Of a DNA stretch of 64,000 bases, positions 24,637 through 33,502 are shown piece after piece. The stretch comes from Bacteroidetes bacterium UBA2364. GTDB lineage: Bacteria; Bacteroidota; Rhodothermia; Rhodothermales; UBA2364. The notes below the pieces were generated by a model. The model searched no databases. It saw only the letters and a list, made by a program, of their open reading frames with translations, and was not told the origin of the DNA. Where the stretch lies: NCBI GenBank assembly GCA_002344075.1, contig DDTM01000064.1:1-64000 (forward strand), given 5' to 3'. Numbering within the stretch: position 1 is the first letter of the stretch; each line of letters starts with the position of its first letter. Position numbers and translations under genes: made by a program.

Positions 24637-25218
24637 TTAAGCAGACAATTTGGCCATCGGGTATTTGGTTTCCAGAACGCCGCGCTGAATGTCGCGAAGT
24701 TTCCGTTGAAGCATCCGCCGTTTAAAAGCGCTCATATGGTCTAAAAATAAAATTCCGTCTAAATGGTCGTGCTCGTGTTGAATGACCCGTGCCATCAGTT
24801 TGTCCACCTCCATTTTCTGAGGGGTGAAATGCCGGTCCAGATATTGAAGGCTGATTTTGCTAGGCCGTGTTACCATCTCGTGGATGTCTGGCACTGAGAG
24901 ACATCCCTCTTCAAACTCAGATTCCTCGTCGCTTTCGGCTATGATTTCCGGATTGATAAAAACCATACATTCCTTCCATGCATCAGGGAAAGGTTCTCCG
25001 GTTTTTTCCTGATAGTCTTCTTCGTAATGGCGAACATCTACTACAAATAGTCGGATACTTTCGCCTATTTGCGGTGCCGCCAAACCAACACCGTCTGCAT
25101 TTTTCATGGTCTCAAACATGTTGTCTATGAGTGTCTGAAGTTCTGGTGTGTTTGAGGTTATCTCTTGCGCTTCTTTGCGCAATACCGGATCTCCATAACG
25201 TCTAATCGGCAAGATCAT
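24637..25218 (-). CDS. def: Peptide deformylase
   Basis: 193 residues. The three deformylase motifs are present: GVGLAAPQIG (motif 1), EEGCLSVP with the metal-binding Cys (motif 2) and QHEHDHLDGILF with the two His ligands and catalytic Glu (motif 3). It removes the N-formyl group from nascent proteins, in the cytoplasm. It lies upstream of the ABC transporter on the same strand. Confidence 0.95.
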   Translation of the reverse strand: MILPIRRYGDPVLRKEAQEITSNTPELQTLIDNMFETMKNADGVGLAAPQIGESIRLFVVDVRHYEEDYQEKTGEPFPDAWKECMVFINPEIIAESDEESEFEEGCLSVPDIHEMVTRPSKISLQYLDRHFTPQKMEVDKLMARVIQHEHDHLDGILFLDHMSAFKRRMLQRKLRDIQRGVLETKYPMAKLSA

Positions 25219-25280
25219 AAGTTTTACTCAAAATTTGGTTTAGTTAAGACGTATTACATGACTCGAAGGTATCGAACGGA

Positions 25281-25694
25281 TTAGCGAAGTTCCATAAAGT
25301 CCCGGAGTAAAATGGCGGCTGCCGTTCGGTCCACCCGCGATTTTTCGCGTCGTGCCTTCATGCGTAATCCTGAAGCCCGAATGCTTTCAAGGGCCATTTC
25401 GGAGGTATATCGTTCATCTATTTTGTGAATCGGAATATCAGCGAATTTTTCGGATAGCTGTTCTATAAAAGTTGCCACCCGAAGGGTTGAGGCCCCTTCG
25501 GAACCGTCTTCCTGTAAAGGCCACCCCACTACAAAAGCCTCTACACCTGGTGGCTCGTTCACCATTTTGGTCAATACCGACCAGAGTTCCGTTTGATGAT
25601 AGGTGCCATGTGGCTGGGCAATCAGTTGTAACGGGTCGGTCATGGCCACCCCAATTCTTTTTTCGCCGAAGTCTAATCCAATCAATCGAGGCAT
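25281..25694 (-). CDS. ruvX: RuvX/YqgF-family pre-16S rRNA nuclease, Holliday-junction-resolvase fold
   Basis: 137 residues. RNase H-like fold with LIGLDFGEKRIGVAMTD (catalytic Asp), VGWPLQEDGSEG and IHKIDERYTSEMAL, ending in the K-S-R-V-D-R-T-A-A-A-I-L-L motif with the third acidic residue. Family members process the 5' end of 16S rRNA or act in recombination. It precedes def on the same strand. Confidence 0.9.
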   Translation of the reverse strand: MPRLIGLDFGEKRIGVAMTDPLQLIAQPHGTYHQTELWSVLTKMVNEPPGVEAFVVGWPLQEDGSEGASTLRVATFIEQLSEKFADIPIHKIDERYTSEMALESIRASGLRMKARREKSRVDRTAAAILLRDFMELR

Positions 25695-25789
25695 GGGTGA
25701 TATAGGGGTGGGATGCGTTTAGGCGTCCTATAATACAGAAAACGATTTTGGTTCACAAGTTCTGCCGCGTTTTCTAAATCAGTTATAAT

Positions 25790-25829
25790 GTAAAACAAAG
25801 CCCCAACCGCTACCGTTGTGCGATTGGGG
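25790..25829 (-). terminator. Terminator of the small secreted-protein gene
   Basis: CCCCAACCGC (25801-25810) pairs with GCGATTGGGG (25820-25829) with one mismatch. On the minus strand it is followed by CTTTGTTTTA. It lies just past the stop of the gene ending at 25846. Confidence 0.6.
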
Positions 25830-25845
25830 AACTGAAATGCGAGGG

Positions 25846-26283
25846 TTACTGACAATTGGTGGCATGGTAAGCATCCGATTTGCCACGCCCTTCTGTACAC
25901 CGCCAAGCAGTTTCTACTTTTTCGGGAATCCATACCCGACTGATTTGTCGGAAACGGATTTTTTTCACCTCTCCCGCCACACTGTCGTCGTTCAAGCCTT
26001 CGAGTCGAAAGGTGCAGACTTGGCTTTTGCCCTGTTCTGTGGGTTCCGCACACCATACGAGAGGTTTTGCGCCGGATTCCATTGTCAATGATCGTAACAT
26101 GGCTTCCGGTGTTTGAAGTTGTGGGCTGCGTACTTCCGTGAGGAGTTCGTCGAAGGCGTCTTTTTCGATTGTAGAAACAGGAACCATTTTTAGGATTTTA
26201 TAGGATGGAATTTTTGATGAAGACTGTGCCCAGATGAAAGGAGTGGTCACGGCGATAAGGTAAATCCAAAAATAATTTTTCAT
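25846..26283 (-). CDS. Secreted protein of unknown function
   Basis: 145 residues with a signal peptide (about 1-19, IYLIAVTTPFIWA). The mature part is mixed alpha/beta with three cysteines (LVWCAEPTE, SQVCTFRLEG, AWRCTEG, plus a fourth near the end in ATNCQ) that could pair. No family recognised. It is monocistronic, with its own terminator. Confidence 0.6.
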   Translation of the reverse strand: MKNYFWIYLIAVTTPFIWAQSSSKIPSYKILKMVPVSTIEKDAFDELLTEVRSPQLQTPEAMLRSLTMESGAKPLVWCAEPTEQGKSQVCTFRLEGLNDDSVAGEVKKIRFRQISRVWIPEKVETAWRCTEGRGKSDAYHATNCQ

Positions 26284-26378
26284 GGTTTTTATTCTTCTTT
26301 AGGGTGATTTGAACATTAATGACAACATCGGGAATTTCCCCTCATGAATCAAGCAGAAAATGTTTTTTATTTGCAAAT

Positions 26379-27383
26379 TTAGTCGTTTGTGATGTCTGGA
26401 TGTGTGATAAAGTCATGTACGGCTTGCCGCCACCGCTCGCCATCGGCCACCATAAAGTCAGAATGGGCGGCATGGGGTAAACAACACAGCTGTTTGGGAC
26501 CTGCAAGGTTTTTATACACCATCTCCACCTCTTCTCGGCGGACATGTGGGTCTTTTTCGCCCCAGATAAGCAACGTTGGAACCGAAACCCGTTTTGCATA
26601 GTCGGTTGGTCGATGCCGAAAGGCCCAAAAGCCGTTTTGTACACCGCCCCAAAACACCATCAGGCCAGCAACTGGAAAAGTTGGGATGCCGATGTTTTCG
26701 AACCGATTGGCCACAGCGCGATACATCGAGCCAAACGGGCATTCCAGAATAAGCGCATGAGGTTGGTTTTTGAGTTGATTTAATTCTTCAGTAGCCAGTG
26801 CCTTCAGAATGGCAACCGCTCCCATCGAAGTGCCAAAAAGGATTATGTGGGACTCGCTTGTTTCTTCGAGATACCGACAAACCGCTGCCACCTCGCCCGC
26901 TTCGTAGTAGCCTATACTGGTCTGAGATCCACCCGATCCACCTGATCCTGAAAAGTCTACCAGTAAAACCTCATAGCCTGCGTCGTGGAAAAACAATGCC
27001 TTATCCAGTAAGTCGGATTTTTTGCTGGTGTATCCATGAAAAAGAGCAACGGTGCCCAGTGCTTGTTCTGCGGGCAAAAACCACGCTTCCAAACGGTGAT
27101 CCTTTCCTGGAATTTCTATGGTTTTATAGGGGCGTTCTGGAAATTGGTCGTTTTGTGGGCGAGGATTTCCGATCCCTTTTAGCGCTGCTTGAAACCGCTC
27201 GGCAGACGTCAGTTCGGCGGGGTGTTTTTTTAATCCGCGAGGCGCCTCCACATACCGGGTAAGTAAATGGGCATGGCGGTAGGCAAGTGCGTTTAATGCG
27301 GCGACGGTCGCTGCCCCAAGAGCAAGGGCCGAGTTTCTGATGACCTTGGCGATGGTATTGGAGGGGGGAATGGGTGTTTCCAT
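26379..27383 (-). CDS. Alpha/beta hydrolase, membrane-anchored
   Basis: 334 residues. An N-terminal hydrophobic stretch (NSALALGAATVAALNALAY) suggests a membrane anchor. Fold hallmarks: oxyanion LFHGYTSKKSD, nucleophile elbow FGTSMGAVA (GxSxG), acid LLIWGEKDPHV and His in PHAAHSDFM. The glycine-rich DFSGSGGSGGSQTS loop is typical of the BAAT/X-Pro-peptidase-like esterase group. Substrate unknown. Its start region faces the gene at 27706. Confidence 0.8.
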   Translation of the reverse strand: METPIPPSNTIAKVIRNSALALGAATVAALNALAYRHAHLLTRYVEAPRGLKKHPAELTSAERFQAALKGIGNPRPQNDQFPERPYKTIEIPGKDHRLEAWFLPAEQALGTVALFHGYTSKKSDLLDKALFFHDAGYEVLLVDFSGSGGSGGSQTSIGYYEAGEVAAVCRYLEETSESHIILFGTSMGAVAILKALATEELNQLKNQPHALILECPFGSMYRAVANRFENIGIPTFPVAGLMVFWGGVQNGFWAFRHRPTDYAKRVSVPTLLIWGEKDPHVRREEVEMVYKNLAGPKQLCCLPHAAHSDFMVADGERWRQAVHDFITHPDITND

Positions 27384-27705
27384 AGGAGTTATGGATAAAA
27401 GAGATAAGCCTTTATGGGAGTATGGTTCTAAATTTACATATTATTCAACGAATCATCGTGTAAAATGGTTGCAGCATCTGTTGTTATTTGTGGTAGTCCT
27501 ATGCTATATCGCTATAGAGAAGCCCACAAAAAACTTGAGGTGTTATTTTTTTGGCTTCTGGTAGAAATTAGAATGATTTTATGGTAACTTCAAGCTGTTC
27601 TGTCTCTTTTAAGACACCACCAAATGGTTCTTCTCGTGTTTTAAGTCCGAAAATTTCTTTTCACATAACCCATTAACTTCATTCACTATAACTTTATTTA
27701 AAAAC
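27384..27705. other. Intergenic region with a long stem-loop
   Basis: 322 nt. A stem-loop AGAAGCC (27518-27524) / GGCTTCT (27553-27559) has partly complementary A- and T-rich inner arms. A 58-codon frame from ATG 27391, preceded by AGGAG, contains one hydrophobic segment, but its composition does not look coding; I do not call it. No clear TAnnTTTG box precedes the gene at 27706. Confidence 0.35.
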
Positions 27706-28377
27706 ATGCAAAAAAAACTCCTCCTAACCCTTTGCTTCTGCTGGATCTTCGGACTGGCACAGGCCCAAGACGAAGATATCCGTGCACTTAGCTGGGATGA
27801 TGTTGCCAAGGAAGGCATGAATATCGGTGATTTTGTTCCTGAAGGCTGGACTTTGGAAGAACAAGCTACCGGAGACCTCAACAAAGACGGGCGCATAGAT
27901 GCAGCGCTTCAGTTGGTCGAAGATCTGACTGCCGAGGACGAGAATGGTGCGCCTACCACCCGTTACCGTGCCTTGGTCATCATTTTTCGGAAAAAGAATG
28001 GCAACGGTTTTGAATTGATTACCGTAGGAAATTATGTGTTACAATGCACCACGTGCGGCGGTATGCTTACATCGGTGAAAACAGAGATTAAAAATGGTGT
28101 GGTCGTTGTGGATCAGTTGATGGGATCCCGTGAAGCCACCAACCTAACACAACGATTTCGCTGGGAGGCGCTGTTTAAGCGCATGATGTTGATTGGAGAA
28201 GACCGTGTGGACTACGACCGGGCAAATGGCGATAGTAAAAAAGTGAGCAAAAACCTTCTGACGGGGAATCAGGTTACGGAAACGTCTAAAGGGGGTAAAA
28301 AACCAACCATTGTACGAAAAAAGATCCCTAAAAACATGATTCCCATGGATGAAATCAATATCTATGAAGGGGAATAA
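27706..28377 (+). CDS. Secreted protein with an FG-GAP/VCBS-like calcium-loop motif
   Basis: 223 residues. Signal peptide (CFCWIFGLAQA). The segment TGDLNKDGRIDAALQLVED has the D-x-N-x-D-G-x-x-D pattern of FG-GAP/VCBS repeats, and a CTTCGG cysteine pair follows. Bacteroidota genomes carry similar single-domain secreted proteins of unknown role. It stands alone between divergent and convergent neighbours. Confidence 0.65.
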   Translation: MQKKLLLTLCFCWIFGLAQAQDEDIRALSWDDVAKEGMNIGDFVPEGWTLEEQATGDLNKDGRIDAALQLVEDLTAEDENGAPTTRYRALVIIFRKKNGNGFELITVGNYVLQCTTCGGMLTSVKTEIKNGVVVVDQLMGSREATNLTQRFRWEALFKRMMLIGEDRVDYDRANGDSKKVSKNLLTGNQVTETSKGGKKPTIVRKKIPKNMIPMDEINIYEGE

Positions 28378-28548
28378 TATCCATCTGGGAAAATTTAGTG
28401 GCTTGATACGGAATGCTTCTATCTTTACCAGAGTATGTTGTTTGCGCATAGGTGAAGTGTAACACAGAAGGCAACGTTGAATCTTTATACACTTGAAAGG
28501 CATTGGGTGAAGCGCATCCGATGCTTTTTCATTTTTCCCCATCGGCAC

Positions 28549-28584
28549 AAAACAACAAAACCCGTAAAGCATTGCTTAAACGGG
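28549..28584 (-). terminator. Terminator of the BlaR1-type operon
   Basis: CCCGT (28561-28565) / ACGGG (28580-28584) with an inner AAGC/GCTT pairing. On the minus strand a T-rich tail (TTTTGTTGTTTT) follows. It lies about 30 nt past the stop of the protease gene. Confidence 0.65.
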
Positions 28585-28614
28585 CCTGTTGTTGAAGGAG
28601 GATAGGGTATGCTA

Positions 28615-31500
28615 TTATTGAGGCAGTTTATTGCGTTGTTGGCCTTGTGTTGTACCAGTACCACCGGATGCGCAAGGTAGATTGACCGCACAAGGCTTTG
28701 TAGTTTTGTTGTTGTCTTTTCCTGTTACTCGGTTGATTGGGCTGGTACTAAATGTGGTGAACCCACTACAGTTTTTATTCTCTGCGCACGATGTGGTGAC
28801 AGAACAATCATTGCCGGCCTCGCATACAAAGGCATAGCCATTGGAGTTGATTATACTTGTACCCCTTACAGGTTGCGCCACACGCTGGCCATTTAGGGTT
28901 CTTGCTGGGGCGGAGCCGGAAACGCCGCTTGGCGCACTTGCCGGGTCGTGATCACTATGGCTGGATGGCCAAGCCGGAGCGGTTTCAGCGATAGTGTGCG
29001 GCCACACGGAGGCATTCCCCGATTCACCATTGCCCCTACTACTACCCGAATTAGAACTACGCGAGCGTGAAGCTGGCAATTGGGGCTTGTGGCGTTTCAA
29101 TGCCTCAATCTCGTTGTGTAATTGTTGTATCCGCTGCTCCAGTTCGTGCAGTCTTTGTACTGAATATGTTGCTTTTCCGCGTGCATACAAAGATTCATGC
29201 TGTTCTAACTGTGACTGTAGCAACAAAAGACCACTTTGCTTTTGATTAATACGCATACCATATTGGCGCATTTGCTCGCTAAACCCGGCGTTTGCACGTT
29301 GGTATTGGTTGTAAAAATCTTGTGCCTGATAATTTTCCCATTGCAGTTGTTCGTTTTGTTGTTCCAGCAGGGCCTTTAATCGGGATAACCGATCGCTCGG
29401 CTCGGTTGTAAGATTAGATAGGTTGATATCTGTTGGACTTTCAGCGAAATGTGCGCGGCTGGTTTCGTTATTATCTGTATAGGCGATGGTATTGCCTGAG
29501 CTGCTTGGGAAACCTCTCGTAGGTTCATTCTTATCCTCTTCTGTTGTATAAGTACCAAGGTTGTTGGTACGTCCCCGGTTGGTCCAGATGTTATCTATGT
29601 TTTCGGTATCGTGGGTAACGCCACTGTGCTTTTGTTTGGGGTTTGGGTCTATCCGCACCCAAAGTTGGCCTTTGCGACGATCCCGGAAGAGGTTGTGTTC
29701 ACAAGACACATTGATTTGTTGTTGATCATACCGTAAGATCAGGTTTTTTCCGTCTGCCTCGCCCGTAAGGGTAGCGCCATTAAATTTTGTTTCTGAGAAC
29801 ACGATCCGGCCAATGCCTTCTACATACCAAAAAATGAATTGGTCTCGGAGGCTATTTGTCGTGAAAACATGGCGTGATACGGGTTTCCCATTCACCATTC
29901 GTGGTGAGAAAATGACGATATGTTGGAATCCTGCAATGGTTAAATGGGCATTTTCCTCTTCTTCCGGCGGCATTTCTGCCTCAAGTCCAAAGTACCAAAG
30001 TGGGTCTGAGAAGCGTTCAAAACTACCTTCAGGACGATTGTTTCGCCAACTTTCGGGTTGAATGTATGGATACCGCGCCACATAGAGGGGCTGTCGGTTA
30101 GGGTTTTCTAATATGGCTTTCCGAGAAGTAATCGAAGCCTGAAAACCATCTATCGAAAGCCGCAACAAACCATTACTCACACTTCCGGCTTTACGGGCAT
30201 TTAGAAATGGAACCGTGGAAAACCGAATCAAACCCGTTTGTGGATGTAGAATAATGCCAGAACAAAAACCCTTGTGGGAACGATAAGTTGCTTCCACCTC
30301 CAGGTCTTCGTTATCGTACAGGCTAATCTGTCCGTTTTCAAACGATAAGGTACAGTCTTCGGTCGTCATATTTATTTGGGTAGTAGCAGAAAGACGCTTT
30401 TCTGGCTCGTGGAACTTGGTTCCGGCAAGAGCAATAGTGGTTAAGATTAAAAAGGCAAAACTTATCATATGGCCCAATCGGTTTGCACGTTGGATGTGGT
30501 TCTGCGAATGAACGGTCTCTTTCATGGTTTCGAGACGGGCCTTGAGGCTCATAAACGTATCTGCCATTTGCAGGGCAGGACGATATGCCGGAGTTGCCGA
30601 AAGTTGGAACAACAAACGGGCATAAGCCTCTGCCGGATAACATCCAATACTCAGAACGGTGGTGTCGCACACTTGTTCTCGGGCCTGAGCAATTCGGTTG
30701 CGGATTAGGTACATTAATGGATGAAACCAAAAGGCCAGATTCAATACCCGCTCAACCCAATTCCATACAAAGTCGTGGCGGCGAATGTGTACCAATTCAT
30801 GGAAAATGGCCATTTCTGCCTCCAAAGGCGTTTCCAATAACGAGGCGGGTAGTACAATCATGGGTCTCCGCCATCCAAACGTCATAGGGACGGTTTCGGT
30901 GGGAATCGTTGCCAGCATTACCCGATTCTGACGAATGCCCAATTGTTGTGATAAGGCACTTAACATGTCTTGAAAGTCTGGATGTAGCGATACCTTCAGG
31001 CTACGCCGAAAACGCCGGAGTAGAGCGGTTTCATACATAAATTTCCCCATCTGAAATAGCAGTAACAGACCAAGACTCAAGCCACCGATGACCCAGAAAA
31101 GGGATGTGCTGTCGCGGCTTGGAAGCGTGGTGGCCAAGTGGTTGGTGGGTAAACTGGCAGTGGCTTGCTTTATGGGTTGTGGCGTTGATACAAGGACTGC
31201 CTGCGTAGAAGGAGGCGTATCAAATATAACCGGCTCGGTAATGCGTGAGGGTGCTATGCTTTCGGTTTTTGTTAACCCCTTCACAGACATCATGACCGGA
31301 AAACCAATTGCGCCTATAAAAATCCCTAAAGGCAAAGCGATCATAACAGCTCGGTAAAGACCCGTTCGAAGGACCGGATGCCAGTTTCGTTTGACCTCAA
31401 GGACGCCCCACACCAGTAAAGCAATAATGCTCCAAACCAAGAGGATAAGCACAGAATTTGCCCACATCTCGGGTTCCGAAGAAAAAGAAAAAGTTGTCAT
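28615..31500 (-). CDS. BlaR1/MecR1-type M56 membrane metalloprotease with very long C-terminal extension
   Basis: 961 residues. Helices near 14-34, 51-71 and 132-150 surround the M56 domain with the zinc motif H234-E-x-x-H238 (AIFHELVHIR) and the downstream E265 (AREQVCD). A further helix near 345-360 exports the rest. The extracytoplasmic part has a beta-rich region (about 370-630), a coiled coil (about 700-820; RLKALLEQQNEQL, RLHELEQRIQQLHNEIEAL), a Ser/Pro-rich linker and a tail with six cysteines (AFVCEAGNDCSV to LPCASGG). BlaR1 proteases sense a ligand outside and trigger BlaI removal. Here no penicillin-binding sensor domain is visible, so the signal is different. Confidence 0.85.
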   Translation of the reverse strand: MTTFSFSSEPEMWANSVLILLVWSIIALLVWGVLEVKRNWHPVLRTGLYRAVMIALPLGIFIGAIGFPVMMSVKGLTKTESIAPSRITEPVIFDTPPSTQAVLVSTPQPIKQATASLPTNHLATTLPSRDSTSLFWVIGGLSLGLLLLFQMGKFMYETALLRRFRRSLKVSLHPDFQDMLSALSQQLGIRQNRVMLATIPTETVPMTFGWRRPMIVLPASLLETPLEAEMAIFHELVHIRRHDFVWNWVERVLNLAFWFHPLMYLIRNRIAQAREQVCDTTVLSIGCYPAEAYARLLFQLSATPAYRPALQMADTFMSLKARLETMKETVHSQNHIQRANRLGHMISFAFLILTTIALAGTKFHEPEKRLSATTQINMTTEDCTLSFENGQISLYDNEDLEVEATYRSHKGFCSGIILHPQTGLIRFSTVPFLNARKAGSVSNGLLRLSIDGFQASITSRKAILENPNRQPLYVARYPYIQPESWRNNRPEGSFERFSDPLWYFGLEAEMPPEEEENAHLTIAGFQHIVIFSPRMVNGKPVSRHVFTTNSLRDQFIFWYVEGIGRIVFSETKFNGATLTGEADGKNLILRYDQQQINVSCEHNLFRDRRKGQLWVRIDPNPKQKHSGVTHDTENIDNIWTNRGRTNNLGTYTTEEDKNEPTRGFPSSSGNTIAYTDNNETSRAHFAESPTDINLSNLTTEPSDRLSRLKALLEQQNEQLQWENYQAQDFYNQYQRANAGFSEQMRQYGMRINQKQSGLLLLQSQLEQHESLYARGKATYSVQRLHELEQRIQQLHNEIEALKRHKPQLPASRSRSSNSGSSRGNGESGNASVWPHTIAETAPAWPSSHSDHDPASAPSGVSGSAPARTLNGQRVAQPVRGTSIINSNGYAFVCEAGNDCSVTTSCAENKNCSGFTTFSTSPINRVTGKDNNKTTKPCAVNLPCASGGTGTTQGQQRNKLPQ

Positions 31501-31533
31501 GGCTTATTGGGTTAATGCGAATAAAACAAGTCG

Positions 31534-32820
31534 TTAATAGGAAATGTAAAAACCACCACCTTCGTCAAATCGGGAGTTCACAATATTATTGGTCAACGCC
31601 CCAAAGCGGTATGAAAGCCCCATAAATGTCCAATACCGGAAATTCGTTTTTTGCTGCTTAAATCGCGTCAGAATGTCCTCGCTGGAAGGATCGTTCTTGG
31701 GTAGGCTGATTTGATCGTTGATAGAGGCAAAAGAGCCGCCTACACTAAAAGACAAGCCTTTGGTAATCCGCCATTCCACATTACCCATCAGTGAGAGTTG
31801 CCAAAACTTGCTGTCATGTAGATAATGCGATCCGGTAAGCGTTAGCGAAGCCGAGCCCCAAGGCTGTTGCTGCGATAAAATGGCGCTCAATTGGTTTTGG
31901 AAAAGGGTTTCTTTTGTTTTGTCGAACAATGTGATTTCGTCATAGGCCACAAACTGAATATTTGGATTCCACTGCAATTTAAAAGCGCGGCGGGTGGACT
32001 CTTCGTAGGGCGTGAAACTGTACTCTAAGCCTGGACTGATGCGGAAATTGCGCAAAATATTGTTGTACGTGGAGCCAAAAACCGAGGCCGAAATCCGACC
32101 AGAAGTTTGTCTGGCTAAAGATCGGATGGCAGAAGTATTCAGTGACCAGTTGTCGTTGATGTTCACTAATGTTGTGTCCCGATTGTTGCTGTTGATGTAG
32201 GAGTATTCGTTTCTGTTTTGGCTTAGGTTTAAGGAAACTGAGGTTTTCCATGTGTTAGACGTTCGTGCAGCACTAAAACGCCCGCCATAATCGGCTGATT
32301 TATAACTGCTTTCCGCTTGAATATTGGCATTCGTACCTAAGCGGAAATTCCACAAATTCCACTTATCTACCACAGATACTTGTGGCTTATTGACATCTAT
32401 TGCAGGTGGGGTGTAGCTGATTTGGAGATTGGCAAAGGCTGGCGTATCGGATACAAATGGAATCAAGGCCGCCTTCAAGTGTTGTACCAATTTTTTCCGA
32501 ACCTGATCTTGCGTATCGGTACCAGACGTACTAAACTTGAGCACCTGTTTTTGGGATTCAAAGCGTTTTTGACCAATTAGTTCTATCGTATAAGTATCAC
32601 CGCCGCTCCCGTTGGTTTCGGTGGTGATAAGCGCATGAACATCTGATATGGTACGATCGGTAACATAGTCCACAAAGCGGATTTCGGTGCGGATAAATTC
32701 GCCATCGCAAAACATACAATCTAAAAAAACTTGCGGCTTAGGTGGCGGTGGCGGGTTTTGGGCAAAAATGGAGGTGCCAATGGCAGAAAAGGACAGTAGG
32801 AGTCTAAATATGAATTTCAT
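31534..32820 (-). CDS. Outer-membrane beta-barrel protein encoded between BlaI- and BlaR1-type regulators
   Basis: 428 residues. Signal peptide to about residue 20, a Pro-rich patch (NPPPPPKPQ) and a small Cys pair (DCMFCDGEF). About 130 residues of periplasmic domain follow, then some 250 residues of alternating amphipathic strands (LWNFRLGTNANIQAES, WKTSVSLNLSQNRN, LSFSVGGSFASIND), ending in an aromatic Y, as outer-membrane barrels do. I recognise no named family. Its position inside a BlaI/BlaR1 operon suggests it is the regulated output. Confidence 0.7.
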   Translation of the reverse strand: MKFIFRLLLSFSAIGTSIFAQNPPPPPKPQVFLDCMFCDGEFIRTEIRFVDYVTDRTISDVHALITTETNGSGGDTYTIELIGQKRFESQKQVLKFSTSGTDTQDQVRKKLVQHLKAALIPFVSDTPAFANLQISYTPPAIDVNKPQVSVVDKWNLWNFRLGTNANIQAESSYKSADYGGRFSAARTSNTWKTSVSLNLSQNRNEYSYINSNNRDTTLVNINDNWSLNTSAIRSLARQTSGRISASVFGSTYNNILRNFRISPGLEYSFTPYEESTRRAFKLQWNPNIQFVAYDEITLFDKTKETLFQNQLSAILSQQQPWGSASLTLTGSHYLHDSKFWQLSLMGNVEWRITKGLSFSVGGSFASINDQISLPKNDPSSEDILTRFKQQKTNFRYWTFMGLSYRFGALTNNIVNSRFDEGGGFYISY

Positions 32821-32917
32821 ACAGTTATCGTTTTTTTGGGGGTATAAGGATGAATGGGCGGATGTTGAAAAGACGGTTTAAGGGGTATCAACGTGACAAG
32901 ATGCACCAAATAATATT

Positions 32918-33295
32918 TTAATGCTTCAATTGCTCGATGAGGGCGAGGATTTCCTCCCGTTGCGCTTCGCTCATGTTGCCTTGTTCGACCAAGGTTTGTA
33001 CCAGCGCTATGGGCGAGCCGCTAAAGACTTTGTCCACAACTTCTTGCAAAACCTTTCCTTGCATTTCGGAAACAGGTTCGGCAGACCAATAAACGTAGGC
33101 ATTACCTTCTTGCTGGAACTTCAGATAGCCTTTATCGGCTAACTTTTTCATGACGGACATGACGGTGGTATAAGCCACCGGGCGGTATTTCATGACAGCC
33201 TTATGGATATCGGCAACAGTACAACGCCCAACTTGCCATACGTGTCGCAATAATTCCATCTCAGTTTCACCCAGTCCGGTATAACTTCGTTTCAT
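32918..33295 (-). CDS. BlaI/MecI/CopY-family repressor
   Basis: 125 residues. Winged helix with GLGETEMELLRHVWQ, TVADIHKAVM, AYTTVMSVMKKLADKGYL and the Y-x-Y-W-S-A segment of the family. A C-terminal helical dimerisation part follows. BlaI repressors are cleaved or displaced when the BlaR1 protease fires. It is first in the operon with the barrel and the M56 protease, and repeated ACGATGAT motifs lie directly upstream. Confidence 0.9.
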   Translation of the reverse strand: MKRSYTGLGETEMELLRHVWQVGRCTVADIHKAVMKYRPVAYTTVMSVMKKLADKGYLKFQQEGNAYVYWSAEPVSEMQGKVLQEVVDKVFSGSPIALVQTLVEQGNMSEAQREEILALIEQLKH

Positions 33296-33308
33296 ATCTT
33301 TTTTTGTT

Positions 33309-33359
33309 ACGATGATAAAAGTACGATGATCGTCGTATTTAATATACTGCGATCATCGT
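33309..33359. promoter_or_regulatory. Operator cluster upstream of the BlaI-type repressor
   Basis: Three copies of ACGATGAT-type sequence: 33309-33316, 33323-33332 (ACGATGATCG) and its inverted copy CGATCATCGT at 33350-33359. The middle copy is also within the near-palindrome TACGATGATCGTCGTA (33322-33337), which has the TAC...GTA ends of BlaI/MecI operators. It starts 14 nt before the repressor ATG, so autoregulation is likely. Confidence 0.6.
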
Positions 33360-33455
33360 TGATATGTCAAGAGGCAAGGAGAATTTATTTATGGTTACTG
33401 AATACCGTGTTACCAGGTAGGTTTTAGCGGCTATAGATCATATCTATGGTCAAAC

Positions 33456-33501
33456 TTGACAAGTTAAAATATATTTTTTAGATTAGACTAAAAAATATAT
33501 T
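33456..33501 (+). promoter_or_regulatory. DtxR/MntR-type operator overlapping a sigma70-like promoter
   Basis: A perfect 14-bp inverted repeat, AATATATTTTTTAG (33468-33481) and CTAAAAAATATATT (33488-33501), flanks ATTAGA. The centre TTTAGATTAGACTAAA matches the TTAG...CTAA core of DtxR-family boxes. TTGACA (33456-33461) and TAGATT (33479-33484) with a 17-nt spacer form a promoter that the repressor would cover. The ATG follows at 33503. Confidence 0.65.
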
Positions 33502-33502
33502 G

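Noticed and set aside
27391..27564. 58-codon frame with one hydrophobic stretch before 27706
   Set aside because: Composition and an internal long stem-loop suggest non-coding DNA; no homologue recognised.
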